From contig NC_067488.1 of the NCBI RefSeq assembly GCF_947179515.1, forward strand, positions 26,489,039 through 26,553,038: a stretch of DNA of 64,000 nt, read 5' to 3'. Origin of the DNA: Apodemus sylvaticus (lineage: Eukaryota > Chordata > Mammalia > Rodentia > Muridae). A model generated the notes under the pieces. It did not search any database and was not told the DNA's origin. It saw only the letters and a list, made by a program, of their open reading frames with translations. Made by a program: the position numbers and the translations under genes. Positions 32,564 through 44,759 of this stretch are shown in pieces (position 1 is the stretch's first letter; each line of letters begins with the position of its first letter).

Positions 32564-34133
32564 GAGCCAGCCAATGAGAGAGATGCATAGGGTAGGATCT
32601 GGGAAAAGATGCTTCCATGTCTTCAGTGGTGAATTACCCTCCCAGCATATATACTGAGATTCTGCTGATTATTGCTGAAGTAGGAGGGTCACGCAAGCTT
32701 TTGTGTCAAGAATTTTACCTGAGCATGCAGACATGGTTAATAGAATTACTGCCTATGTGTACGTGTGAGGGCAATCTGATTGTAACATCACTTACCCCAT
32801 TATCACCAGGGTTGACATATTGTCTGTGGTGTTGAATTCAGTTTCCAGTCCTCTTGCCTGTGTGATGCCCAGTCTGTTAACATTACTGGTCCTGCTGGTA
32901 AGACCAGCCCCGGTTCAGAGTCCTTAACAGAAGTCATTTATTTGTAGCAACTGAATAATAAAGATATTCCTACCATGTGGGAAACCTCAGGAGTTAAAGA
33001 TATCTCCCATAAGTGCAAATAATCACACCCCTCTTTTGAGGCCAAATTCCATATTATACAGGTATTCTAAAAACATACAAACAAAAAAAAATCCCACATA
33101 TTTCATACCATATTACATGTACTCTTTAAGTTGGCATTCTGAAGTGCTGTAGTTTAAACCCTTACTCTTCAATCACAAAAGAAAAAAATTAATTGTACTT
33201 TTTGTTACTAAATAATTGATGGTATATAATATTTAGAAAGATAGAAGTATGGCTAACATTAATTATAGTGACAATAGATGCTTAATTGTATTCTTTTCCA
33301 AGGACTACTTTCTGACATTGAGTACTAATTGATTTTCACCCTAGTAACTCACTGAGATGGGTATTGTTATTAGCATACTGCGGATGAGGGAATCGAGGCA
33401 GTAGAATAGCTCCACCAGGATTCCGTGTCACAAAGCAAAGCAGCCAGAACTCCAGCCTGGAACCCGTGTCCCGCACTCCCCTGCAAATAAACAGAAAGAG
33501 TCATCTTTTTCAGTAGTGCCTAGAAATCCAGTCGGCACTGCTGAAACGAACGTTCTTTAAAACATTAAGTCTGTCTATGCCTACAAGTCGCCTTCCTTGG
33601 CGCCACCATTTTGTTCTGTCCGAGCTCTAGTTTTTAATAGCCTACTGTCTCCCTGAACCCGACACTCCATTAAGTTCCTTCGATGCTATCTCCAGTTTCT
33701 ATTATTCACCTCTTTCTTTCTGTTTGTGGCCAAATCCTGCTTCCTTACAGCATCTTTCAGTAAGCCTGACTTTTGTGCCTCCTACTCCCTACACCACAAT
33801 ACTACCCCACAGTAGCAAGACTGTCTCCAAGGCTACCGCCCCTGCCGGTTTCATCCTCAGCGGGCCAGCCTGCTTCTTGGTAGCACTTCAAACTTGGGCT
33901 TCACCAGGAAGCCTGCTGTGCAGTCAAGTCTCCTTGGAATGACAGAGAAGCTACTATACCCATGATACCTCGGCAGTATGACTGCCTTAACAGGACCTGA
34001 GCCATACCACTTGCTGTGCTTTCTGGAAAGAAGCAATCTCATAGGCTCCACCCCTAGAAAAAGGACTACAGCGTAGTTAGCCAGCTCTTAATTTTCTATT
34101 CAACATCATGAAAAAAGAATGAGTACACTTCTT

Positions 34134-34290
34134 CCCCCCCCCCCCCCCACACCTCCAGACAGGGTTTCTCTGTGTAGCCCTGGCTGTCCTGGAACTCACT
34201 CTGTAGGCCAGGCTGGCCCCAAACTCAGAAATCCACCTGCCTCTGCCTCCCAAGTGCTGGGATTAAAGGCATGCGCCACCACTGGCCGAC
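34134..34290 (-). mobile_element. B1 SINE with C-run and target-site duplication
   Basis: The tail side has become a C-run (about 34136-34149). Flanks ATGAGTACACTTCTT (34119-34133) and AAGAGTGCACTTCTT (34291-34305) match at 13 of 15 bases. Confidence 0.92.
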
Positions 34291-34557
34291 AAGAGTGCAC
34301 TTCTTAAAAAAGATCTTTTCTCCTACCTTAAGCTGAGAGGGATAAAATACAGAATTAAAAAGTAGCACTTTAATTGTAGCTCATGAAAAGCTACAATGTT
34401 ATCCCCTCTCTTTTGCTGAGGGAAAGAAAGGAATGTGTAATAATGGCAGCCATTAGGCTGGTGTTTGGAAGCCTCTGTTCTCTGAGGAACTTGGTGCTTT
34501 GCCTTCACTCCCAACCTCTGTTACACACAGACACATGACTACCTCACAATCAGAACG

Positions 34558-34720
34558 TTTGTTTGTTTGTTTGTTTGCTTGCTTGTTTGTTTAGACAATT
34601 TTGCTGTGCAGCCTCTGGCCTGGAATTTACTGTATAGTCCAGGCTTTATACTCAGAGTCTTTCTGCTTTAGCCTGCCATATACTAAGATTAGAGATGCAT
34701 GCCACCACGCCTGTCCCAAA
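34558..34720 (-). mobile_element. (TTTG)n plus B1-related SINE
   Basis: TTTG repeats (34558-34592) then diverged B1: 'gtatagtccaggctttatac', 'gatgcatgccaccacgcctg'. Confidence 0.65.
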
Positions 34721-34762
34721 TTCAATTTTAATTTTCATTATGTGGCTTTCTTTAATTTATCT

Positions 34763-34905
34763 TTTCAAATAGGATCTCTCTGTGTGGTTAGAACGGGCCT
34801 CACATTTACTGTGCTGCCCAATGTGGCTTTAAGCTTATAGTGATTCCCCTGCTTCAACCTCCCCAGTGCTCACAGGGTCACAGGTTTGTGTCAAGATGCC
34901 TGGCA
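34763..34905 (-). mobile_element. B1-related SINE, diverged
   Basis: 'caaataggatctctctgtgt', 'cctccccagtgctcacaggg', 'gatgcctggca'. Confidence 0.45.
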
Positions 34906-35225
34906 GTTTGAGTTCTTTACATCAGATTTCTCCTTTTCCCCTGCCATGCTAAAGCTGGTCTTCTTTGGGTATTATCACATGATTTGACACAGCACCAGCT
35001 GCTTGTGTGGCTGAACTGGGTCCACGGGAGCCCGGAAGCCCAGCGCATAGACAGTGTTTCTCCATACTGATAGCTCTTGAATTTGCTCCTTTTCTCCATT
35101 GCCTCTTTGTTTGTTTAAGCCCATCTTTCTTGTCTGGACCGTTATAGCAATGTAAGTCAGTCCTGTCTAATTTGTGTATCTGTGAGGGATGGTTTACTGA
35201 CGTAACAATTTCATTGATACCACAG

Positions 35226-35404
35226 TCACCAAGGAGCTGGTTAGCTGGATGAGAGGCCATGAATCGTCAGTGTGTTCCATTTCTGTGCACGCATCTGGGA
35301 GATACGCCATCACTACTTCCTCTGACACAGCTCAGCTCTGGGACTTGGACACTTTCCAGAGGAAACGAAAGCTCAACATTCGCCAGTCCGTGGGGATACA
35401 GAAG
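35226..35404 (+). CDS. Tbc1d31: Tbc1d31 coding exon 4
   Basis: Acceptor ACCACAG| and donor CAGAAG|GTCAGT. Residues 114-173. It carries the clearest WD40 blade: VSWMRGHESSVCSISVHASG with the GH dipeptide, then SSDTAQLWDLDT with the WD dipeptide, followed by RKRKLNIRQSVGIQK. Ends in phase 0. The open frame runs on past the donor for 29 codons, but these are intronic because exon 5 continues the known protein. Confidence 0.97.
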
Positions 35405-36020
35405 GTCAGTGTCTTGGCGTGGGCTTCTCCCACTGGTTCTCTGCCACAGGATGCAGGGTGCAGTAGCAGTGGAGCCTTGTGTCTTCAGTAGCTGAGTTGC
35501 ACGGCTCGGTGCAGCACGGCACAGTATACGGGATTAGAACTGTTGCTTACGGTTATGTGCAGAACACAGCTATGTCTGATATGATCAGAAGGCTGAGATT
35601 TAAATTACTATAGCTGCAGAATGTCCACTGCCCTAAGCAACAGATTTTAAGATGTCTTAGTGTAACATTAGCACATCTAAAACATTCAAGATGTTTTCCA
35701 ATTTTGCTATGAACAACTTTAAGCATACAGCAGATCTATAAGAACTTCATAGTAGATGCAGGTGCCTGGCATCTAGAATTCTTCATTAACATGTTATTCT
35801 ATTGTGAATTCAATCCATGTTAGTATAAAGTAAATTTAAATGCAAGCAACATTGGACTTAAATATTTAAGCTTGCATTTTATCGATCATGGTTGAAGTAT
35901 TTGTTAATAGAATAACTTATATCCGAAGTGCCTAAGCATCACTAGGTGAGTGTGACAGATGTGTACACTTATGACCTATGTGGACTGATCCTTACTGTTG
36001 CCTGAGAAATTTTCATCGTA

Positions 36021-36118
36021 TCTTTTTCTTTTCTTTTTTCCTTCCCTTTCTTTTCTTTTTTCCTTCCCTTTCTTTTCTTTTCTTTTTTCCTTTCTTTTCT
36101 TTTCTTTTCTTCTTTTTT
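36021..36118 (+). repeat. 98-nt homopyrimidine tract (TTTTC)n
   Basis: Every base from 36021 to 36118 is C or T on the plus strand. It contains an approximate duplication of a 'ccttccctttcttttc' block. Confidence 0.95.
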
Positions 36119-36420
36119 GGCAAAGGAGATAAATATGTAGTTCTTACTGTGGATTCATTTTTTTTTTACATGTAAAACTTACTAAAGGTGAGTCTATATT
36201 GAATGACCACTCAATGGGAATGACCAAAACTGATTATGCAACACTGTGTTCATTTGATGAATCCAGGTAATTTCCATTAATTGGATTCAGAACTATCTGA
36301 TCTTAACCTAGCAATAAGTCTTAGCTATCTTGTGACTTTTGCTGATAACAGTGGCCACTTGCTTCTTAAACTTAGAGAAGGAGATAACATGAGAATAAAA
36401 TCTCCACATAGTAAAACCAA

Positions 36421-36570
36421 TTTTTTTAGAAATATTTTTTATTAATTCTTTAAGAATCTCTTACATACAAACAATGTAGTTTAGTCACATATACCCTTTC
36501 TACTCCCCATAACATCTCCAAGTTCCACGTCTCCCACCACCAAACCTCAACTTCATGTCCTTTGAAAGAA
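36421..36570 (-). mobile_element. L1 (Lx-like) 3' end
   Basis: The minus strand reads 'aggacatgaagttgaggttt' ... 'gaatctcttacatac' complement and an AATAAAAAATA end, the 3' UTR of rodent L1. Confidence 0.6.
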
Positions 36571-36584
36571 AAGAAAACAAAACA

Positions 36585-36665
36585 CTATTTGCATTCATAT
36601 GGAAGCATAAATGACCTTGGATAATCAAAGCAACCCTAAGCAAAAGAACTGTATGAGGCCATATT
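36585..36665 (+). mobile_element. L1 ORF2 fragment, inverted relative to its 3' end
   Basis: 'attcatatggaagcataaat' and 'caaagcaaccctaagcaaaa' match the end of L1 ORF2 in plus orientation. It abuts the minus-oriented 3' end, the pattern of a twin-primed 5' inversion. Confidence 0.5.
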
Positions 36666-38429
36666 TTTCAAAGGAGTTAAGTTGACCAAAAAAATGTAAC
36701 ACACATCCAATTGAGCATCCGGAGGGAAACCAAAATAAGGCAGGGCAATTAATCTGTGTTCATCAAGTGACTGTTGTTAACACATTAATTACTAGTGACT
36801 GCCAACACGTGAACTGACGCTTAGATGGAGACCAGTGTGCTCAAAAGCAGACGAGCATCCAGTTCTGTACTAGATACTAGCATGCAGAAATAAACCAGAA
36901 GTCCATCTGGATATAGCAGCATTTTAAAAGTAACTTCTATTTACCTGATTTAATTGTCATCTCAGAAGCTTACTGCTGAATACGCTCACCCTTTCAAGCA
37001 AGCTCTTTGTGAACTCTGGCCAGCAGGCCCAAACTCCTCTCCAAGCTGATTGATTCAAACTGGCTTTACTCTGCTTCTGACTGAATTGCTCTGCTTGGCC
37101 TCAGACTCCAGCAATTTGTTCTAGCAATCTTCTCGCTCCTCATTCTCTTGTTCTGTGTTCATCTGCCACCTGCCAGTTCTCGTGAGAGTTGGGAGTATCC
37201 TATCTCCGACTCATTCTGTCACATCTTCCTCTGATTCATCCCTTTTTCTACCCTTCAACTGGACATCAATTTCAAACATGACTGCTTCCTTCTACCAACT
37301 AACCTTCCCTTCTTTGCTTGGTGTTGAAGGTATGTATCTGTATTTCCAGCAGAGGGATTAAAGGTATGGAATGTGCCTGCATTCCAGCCAGATCACCAAC
37401 ACCTAGAAGGTCTCTGCCCTTGCCAGAGCTGCCGCGTCGCTGGATTAAAATTCCTCCAGACAACAATTTCATACATTGAATTCTATGAGATTCCTTTATG
37501 TTCTTTTATCAATGCATAGTTTCATAAACATAGCTACTTTGCAGTGTGTGTCATTTCTGTCCACTGCTCAGTGATCATATCCTTTCATAGATGTTTCTGC
37601 TACTTTTCTGCTGTGGTTTGGTTTTGTCTCTTATAAAACTCATAAATTGAACTGTTTGGTAATACTTTATATAGGGCTTGTTTTACCTTTTTTGTTCCTT
37701 GTAATCACTAATTAGTATTCCATGTATAAATATAGTACCTTTAAGAGATTCACTTACTTTGTTTTTAGAGTTTAGTGTTTTTTTCCCCTCTGATTAACTA
37801 AATACTATCTTCAGGAGTATCTGTGTCTCAGTGAGATTGCTTTATTTAGGCTACATTGTAATATGGTATTGCCTTTATTCTCTTCATTATTAATTTGAGC
37901 AGCTACTAATGCATGTCAACCAAAAATTTATCATATGGTCTCCATGGAAATCCCAGAGTTCTTTAGTGTGCTTTTAATAATTAAAAAGAGAATAGAAGTT
38001 GTAGCCAAGTATTCGTTAGGGACATGGACCAAATGTCTTAGTAGGTCTTCTCCTCTTTAATTGCTTTAGCGCTTAAATTGAATTTTAAATCCCAAAGTAG
38101 AGAGAGAAGTGAGAAGTGGGAGTTGAGCCCTCTGTGGAGATGGTTGGGGAACAATGAGAGGAAGCCTTCTGCTCCTCTTACCGAGGTTCCCAGTGGGTAC
38201 ATTCCATGCTCACTCACAATCAGTTCAAAATGCCTCCAAATTTTAGTATGATACAACTTAAATATTTATAAACTTTATATTTATATATATATATGCACAT
38301 ATACATTCTAATATATGTACACATTATATATAGGAATTGCTGTGATGCGTATTTGTAAAAATATTGTAAAGTATTTAGAACACTATAGTCTGTAAGTTAG
38401 CAGCAAATTATTAAAAAAAGGAACGTTGG

Positions 38430-38620
38430 GCAAACAGGGTGACTCAACAAGTCACGCCCTTCACCTGCAAGCTTGCTGACCTGAATTTGATCCCCAGAAG
38501 CCACAGGCTGGAAAAAGAGAAATGAGACCTGCAAGTTGTCCTCTCACCTCCATATATGTGCCGTCACATATGTGCATGCACACACACATGTGCACAAAAG
38601 TAAATATAATACAAAACCAA
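38430..38620 (+). mobile_element. B3 SINE
   Basis: 'cacctgcaagcttgctgacc', 'gcaagttgtcctctcacctc', CA-rich tail. Confidence 0.7.
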
Positions 38621-38654
38621 AACCATGTAGCCCTTACAACTGTTTGACAGTGTG

Positions 38655-38812
38655 CACTAGCCCAGTGTGCAGCATACGCCAGCAATCCCAGCACGCGGGA
38701 GGCCACAGCATTGCCCCGAGCTCAAGTTTAGCCTGATCTGCAGAGTAGTTGCAAGCCAACCAGGGAGGGCTATACAGTGAGTCTCTACCTCAAAAATAAA
38801 TAAATAGAAATA
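38655..38812 (+). mobile_element. B1-related SINE
   Basis: 'ccagcaatcccagcacgcgg', 'gtctctacctcaaaaataaa'. Confidence 0.6.
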
Positions 38813-39117
38813 TTCTTTATTCCTGGCCTATGCAAAATTTGGAGATAGCCAAATAGTCTCTGCTTGTGCACACAGTCTTAGAAGTGGAACAAACTGTAAC
38901 CTAGTCTTCAAAATAAAACTGCTTAGCTTCTTTTCTGCCCTCTGTTTCTTATAAGCAAGAAGTTCGTCTAAAGGCTTGAGTAGATTCCTGATGATCTTCG
39001 CCATAAGGTACTTTACCCAGTAGAAGAGGAAAGCAGTGGTAGCACTTACCTCAGCGATAACTTCAGGACTGACCTGATAATGCATGCAGGGCACCTATGC
39101 AGTGCTTAGCAAAATTG

Positions 39118-39335
39118 TAACCTGTCATCCACCCATCTGTCTGTCTGTATAGCCCAGGCTGACCTTGAACTCACTATGTAGCTAATGATGGCCTTGAATT
39201 TCTGATTTTCCTGTTAGTGTCTCCTGTGTGCTGGGACTTACAGGCATGTGCCACCATGCCCAGTTTATGCCATGTTGGAGTTTGAACCCACAGCTTCATG
39301 CTTGGTTGGCAAGCTGTGCTGTGCCCTGAGCCTCT
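39118..39335 (-). mobile_element. B4-type SINE
   Basis: B1 part 'gcccaggctgaccttgaact' ... 'gcatgtgccaccatgcccag', then ID-like 'gagtttgaacccacagcttc'. Confidence 0.65.
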
Positions 39336-39436
39336 AGATATGTTCTTTAAAATGTGTTCTAAAAATAAGATAGTAATATTTTTCTTGAACTGTAGGCATG
39401 TACTTCTTTACTAACATTAAAACTCAGAAAGAGTTA

Positions 39437-39602
39437 GCTGGTCGGTGGTGGCGCACGCCTTTAATCCCAGCACTTGGGAGGCAGAGGCAGGTGGATTTCT
39501 GAGTTCAAGGCCAGCCTGGTCTACAGAGTGAGTTCCAGGACAGCCAGGGCTATACAGAGAAACCCTGTCTCGAAAAACCAAAAAAAAAAAAAAAAAAAAA
39601 AA
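39437..39602 (+). mobile_element. B1 SINE with target-site duplication
   Basis: Near-consensus B1 with about 25 A at its end. The 16-mers AACTCAGAAAGAGTTA (39421-39436) and AACTCAGAAGGAGTTA (39603-39618) differ at one base. Confidence 0.96.
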
Positions 39603-40017
39603 AACTCAGAAGGAGTTAACTCAGTTTATGGCAAAGTGTGACCTGACTTTGCTTACCTGGCGGCCTAATCTGAACCGAGCTGGCCGAAACCTGAAGTGCA
39701 AGTGTAAAGGTTGTACTGCTGGCTGAGCCTGCCTGCCAGAGTTGTAGCGTTTTACAGAAGCTTCTCAAGTTGGTGATGATGCTAACTCTGAAGCATCTCC
39801 ACTCCTGTGATGTCCAGATCAGTAACTGTGTATCTTTGATTTCAAAGAGTCTTTTATTGTTCTTGGTTTTGTTGGTTCTTTTGGGGAGGCGGGTGGGGGC
39901 GGGAAATGAACCCAGGTCCATGTGTTAGGCCAGTGCTCTGCTGAGGAACTATGCCGATAGCCTTTTGAAGTACTTTTGAAGGATTGACTGTCACTCCAAA
40001 CTTATTTCCATTGCACT

Positions 40018-40132
40018 TGTTTTGGTTTGGTTGTTTGGTTTTTCGAGACAGGGTTTCTCTGTATAGCCCTGGCTGTCCTGGAACTCACTCTGTAAACCAG
40101 GCTGGCCTCGAACTCAGAAATCCACCTGTCTC
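40018..40132 (-). mobile_element. B1 SINE, 5'-truncated
   Basis: Minus-orientation B1 with a TTTGG tail side, breaking off after 'cagaaatccacctgtctct', so the 5' 30 or so bases are missing. Confidence 0.88.
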
Positions 40133-40289
40133 TCCACTGCATTTTGTATGTCGTATAGAAACAACGCTAAAAGTCAGCCAGCCTCAGTGCTGTACACTGT
40201 ACTATTAGCTGCTCTAGAGAGTGAGGCAAGAGGATATTTTTTAAACATATAATGCTATATTTTAAAAATAATTTGTGCATTTATGCATT

Positions 40290-40458
40290 TATTGCCTGTG
40301 TGTGTGCACATGCACAGGTGTGCCATGGCATATATGTGGAGGTCAGAGAAAATTTTCAGGAGTCAGTCTTTTCTTCTACCACGTGGGTCGCAGGGATTGA
40401 ACTCAGGTGGTCGGGCTTGGTGGCAGGCACCGTTACCCACAGAGCCAGTTCTCTGGGG
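40290..40458 (-). mobile_element. B3 SINE
   Basis: 'atatgtggaggtcagagaaa', 'gggattgaactcaggtggtc', 'ccacagagccagttctctgg'. Confidence 0.78.
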
Positions 40459-41329
40459 AAATTTGAATTCAAAGCCAGCTCTGGCAATTTAGGTAGAGCC
40501 TTCATCTTAAAAAACAGAACTGGGCAGTGACAGAAGCCAGTTGTTGAGAGCCTCACCTGGTGTGCCCCTAACTCTCCCCCTTCCCTCCTTTCTCCCTTTT
40601 TAACCGCAGAATCCGACCGCAACTGTCATTGATCCAGAGCTTGAAGGTGGGGTCCAGCTGACCTCACACTCCCGAGTGCTGAGGTCATGTGAGGTGCTCC
40701 ACCAGGACTGGCTTCATAGTCATGTCGCATCTTAATTCTCAAAGGCATAGTGCTTTCCAAAGGAAACAGTGAACTTCAGAATATTAAATAATTCGCCCAA
40801 TGTCAAATAGTGCATAAAATGGTTCTGGTGTGAATCCAAACCTGTCTTACTGCAAAGCAGTGCATAGCACCTTGTTGTGAATTAATTGGAGCCTGTCACA
40901 GAAAAACAGGATGGGACACTGTTTCAGATTTAAAGTGCCACTATGAAATTAACTTCCCAAAGTTTCTTTGAGAGTCTGCTGTGTCATTAGTAAAGGTTCT
41001 TAAATTACAAGAGGTTGACCAGTTGTACCTCTTCAAATTAGAAACTTGTGGTTCTTGTGGCGGTGAGTGGTAAGATTTTTGTTTCTCAGTTAGGATTTCA
41101 GGAATATATCCTTGTATTTGCAATGACTTTGTTCATCTATCTGTGACAAAACTTTATGATCTCTGTGAGAAAATGTTTCATAAAGAAGGTTCTTGCATGT
41201 CAGTGTGTATACATTGAGCACTCCTTGTGTGTCTGTGAAATTATGCACCTGGCTTTCACTTTGTTACTGTACTGGCCTTGATTTTTGTTGTTCTTCACTT
41301 TGTTACTGTTACCAGCTTTGGTTTTTATT

Positions 41330-41445
41330 GTCTTCTGGTTTTGGTTCTGTAGTGGAAAGAGCTCTCACAGTTCCCCAGGCTGTTCTGAACTTACTCTCCT
41401 GCCTCAGCCTCTGGGCGCTGGGACTATGAGGTGTGCCCCATCTCC
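41330..41445 (-). mobile_element. B1-related SINE, diverged
   Basis: 'ccaggctgttctgaacttac', 'ctcctgcctcagcctctggg'. Confidence 0.5.
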
Positions 41446-41589
41446 GCTTTTGCTTCTGTCTTATTTTAGTTTTTCAAACATAGTGCTGCACCTGGTATGC
41501 AAAACTCCACCCACGGAGAAGGCCTGAGTTTTTCAATTCTATGAGAGTGTAAATACCTCCCCAAACTGACCAGAAAGTGCTGAGTTGAA

Positions 41590-41945
41590 TGTGCTCGCCC
41601 TGGAAATGTGTCCCAGTTGTGGCCGTGGGTGGGCATGTGTAGCCCACCTTTAAATTGTTCCACCCTTAGAGGGTTAAATGTTCTGAGAAACCCTGAGAAA
41701 AGAAGGGAAGTGGGAAAGGTGACAAAATTAGAGAAGAGGCTTCCTTAAGCCTTGCCCCTGGAGTCTCTGGCTTCCTGCCTAGCACCATGATTGCTTGCTG
41801 TGTGGTGATGTAGCCTTCACTGGAGCCAAGCAGGGGCAGGGGCCCGGCTCTCTGCCCTTCAGAACTAGGAACCAAATACACTGTTTCTTACAAATTACTC
41901 AGCCAACAGCATTTTGTCATGGCAACAGAAAATGGCAAATCCAGG
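41590..41945 (+). mobile_element. MaLR-type LTR (MLT1-like)
   Basis: 'ctggcttcctgcctagcacc', 'cttcagaactaggaaccaaa' and 'cattttgtcatggcaacaga' follow the second half of MLT1/MST LTRs, ending near 'aaaatggcaaat'. Borders approximate. Confidence 0.5.
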
Positions 41946-43009
41946 AAGCTTAGAATTCTCTATTCCACAAGGTAACAAGTCTGGCCCCGTGAGCTCAGTG
42001 CCCCCCCCCCCCCACTGCCCATGCATTTTTTTTAATGTTTTTCAAGTTTTTTCTAAGTACTTAATGTTGTCAGGAGATGACATTATCTAAATAATAATGA
42101 CATGTTTCATTAGGAACAATTTTATAATCATTAAAATCTAGCAATTAAAATCACAAATCTGGTAATGAATAATCATGCAGGCAATAATCTTATCACAGCT
42201 ATTCACCTAAAATAGCAGTTGATGCTCATTAACTTTTAAGCCTTTGCGTCTCCCAGTAGGAATAAACTTTATTACTTTTCTGGGGGAAAAAAAAGACTGC
42301 TAATTAAAATAAGAATTTTCTGAAGTCACTTTTTGACATCAGTTTTGAAAGTGTCTTAATATAGTCATTATGGATTGTAATATGTTCACTGCAGACTCCT
42401 TCTGTAACTCCATGTTCTAAATCTCACCCAGTGAGTTACAACAGAAGGTCCAGGCACAGCCTGTGGCGGTGTGAGCTGAGCACAAGTGAGGACTGGGCCC
42501 CGCCTGCTTTGTCGATGTATTACATCTTCCGGACCTTGGTTAGCCTTTTATTAACAATGTCTGTCATCAGTGACCTTGGCTGGGTAATTTTAACTAGTGT
42601 TCTCATATGCTTTATCCATGTATATATTAATATATTGATAAATATATATTGATATATATAAAGTATTCATATAACCATAGAGTTGTGGTTATATACGTAT
42701 ATATATTTTTTATATATATAAAATCAATCTACTGTTGAGCCACAATCACATCCCCCACATCCCCGGCCCTGGCAAAAAAATTGTATTCAAAAGGAAACAC
42801 TGATTAAAGTTTATGTAACAGAAAAGTAGGAAATGGAGTAAAAGATGCTGTTTTCAGCCTTGAGCTATCAGTGAATCTCACCCATAGTTCTCCATTAAAT
42901 CTCTAATAAACTGTGGTTTGATATATACTTTGATTTTACTTATATACATACTATTTACATTTATCTTTACTTTTTCAGTTATTCCCACAGGACTCACTCT
43001 TGTTCATTT

Positions 43010-43149
43010 GTTTTCAGACAATTTCACTGTGTAGCCCTGGCTGTCCTAGAAATCACTCTGTAGACCAGGCTGGCCTCAAACTCAGAGCTCCACCTGTTGT
43101 CTCTGCCTCTGAGTGCTGGGATTAACAGTGTGCGCCACCGCCGCGGCCC
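43010..43149 (-). mobile_element. B1 SINE
   Basis: 'cactgtgtagccctggctgt', 'gaccaggctggcctcaaact', 'gtgctgggattaacagtgtg'. Confidence 0.88.
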
Positions 43150-44072
43150 AGTCTGCAGAGGACTAACACTTATAAATGAGTTGACTAGTTTAGAGGAGTG
43201 CTTTCAAGGCTTTGGAGGCACGTCGTATTACACCATTTAGCAGTCTAGTGTGACAGAGGCTCTCCCTAGGTTTAACATGGAGTATTTGTTAGGACTGTTA
43301 ATAGTATTTAAAAAGTATTCATATAGCCATAGAGTTGTGATCCCTGAACGTGTGGGAGTGTGTTTTGATGGAGCAGGTGGGTTGCCCTGTGGGACTTCCT
43401 AGTGTAGTTATGAAACAAATGAGCACAAGGTATCTGATGCTGTCGCCAGTAAGAGTCAGCATACTTAAATAAAAGTGGGAGATTATAATCTGCAGTAATG
43501 ATTAAAAGTAGGGTAGATGTATGAACTAGAGCTAGTCATCATTCCCGAGTTAGGCCCTGGACATCATTGCTTTACACTTAACACAACTGGCACTGCGGAC
43601 TTGCTTACCCCGGCTTCACCACAGACATTTGAGTCGTGAGTTGAGCTACAGCTTTGCAACATACTTACAATGCAAATTTTTCATCTTCATTACATCAGTA
43701 GAACAATAGGCAGATGATTGTATAGTCCATAAATATATGTGTAATTTGTATATGTATATAAATATGTTCATCAGTTATAAAACATGATACAAAGGTATCT
43801 AATTTTCATCTGAATTTTTAAATATAAGGAGCCAGATTTTATATTTTTATTTAAAATGTTGTGTATTTCCTCATCATTGTAGCCAATTATTTTTTAGTTG
43901 AAAGGGTTTACTATTTGTTTATTTTAGCTTTTGAAATACTGGTATTATGTTATCAGACATTAAAATGTATTTTCTCTAGGAGATCAGTTTCAAAAGGAGA
44001 AAATGGTTGTGTATAATTTTAAGTTTAAGAGGACCATGTGGTGAAAGGTAACCCAACCTTCTCTGTCCCTAG

Positions 44073-44224
44073 GTTTTCTTTCTACCGTTAAGTAATACCA
44101 TCCTCAGCTGTTTCAAAGACAACTCCATCTTCGCCTGGGAATGTGATACTCTGTTTTGCAAGTACCAATTGCCAGGTCCGCCTGAAGGCTCTAGCATCTT
44201 ATACAAAGTGTTTGCTGTGACCAG
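44073..44224 (+). CDS. Tbc1d31: Tbc1d31 coding exon 5
   Basis: Acceptor CCCTAG| and donor ACCAG|GTAATG. Residues 174-223 plus 2 nt of an Arg codon. It encodes VFFLPLSNTILSCFKDNSIF with AWECDTL closing the blade, then KYQLPGPPEGSSILYKVFAV. Mouse has PGPPEG where I recall PAPPES in human, in a loop between blades. Confidence 0.96.
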
Positions 44225-44759
44225 GTAATGAGCATCTGTAAGATTTAGATTGTTTAAAAACAGAATTTCCATTCAGTATTTTGAGAAAAAATTTCCTTTA
44301 GCTTTAGATGTTATCCGCAGACTATTTGTTTTACTTTGGCTTTATTTTTTACTTTACCACAAACTTTGAAGTTTATAGAAAAGTGGAGAAATACACTAAC
44401 TCCTAAGGACTCATCAGCTGTAGCAATTGTCCGCTAATTCTGGTCCCGTCTCTGTCTCTGACTGTTTATTTCTCTGCTGTATTGTTTAGGAGAAAAGTTA
44501 CAAGTATCATTTCCTTGGTAAATATCCCAGAGTGTATTTCTGAAAGTTAAGGGCTACTTTTGGGGAACATAAACATACTATTATTATCAAATTTTTACAA
44601 ATTAACTAGTGCTCTTTACTATTGCCATGTAGCTGTTGCTGAGACATTACTGATTTGTCCAGCATATGGATCTAGTGACTGCTGTGCTTTTATCGGGACA
44701 CAGCAAGCTTTATACGTCTCACTTGGTGGTATGTCTCAATTTTTTTTCTTGTAGGGGAA

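Larger units (their letters stand above)
32216..35225 (+). other. Tbc1d31: Tbc1d31 intron 3
   Basis: 3010-bp GT...AG intron. It holds a long compound microsatellite, a B1 and two B1-related elements. The stretch 32600-34115 contains nothing else recognised. Confidence 0.85.
35405..44072 (+). other. Tbc1d31: Tbc1d31 intron 4
   Basis: 8668 bp, the largest complete intron here. It holds L1, MaLR, B1, B3 and B4 elements. Stretches 35405-36020, 36700-38429, 40460-41329 and 42015-43009 show no exon. 37000-37480 may be an unnamed LTR. 42015-42440 is AT-rich and looks repeat-free. Confidence 0.85.

Noticed and set aside
35405..35491. Extension of the exon 4 frame beyond 35404
   Set aside because: A GT donor lies at 35405 and exon 5 continues the known protein in frame; the extension is intron.
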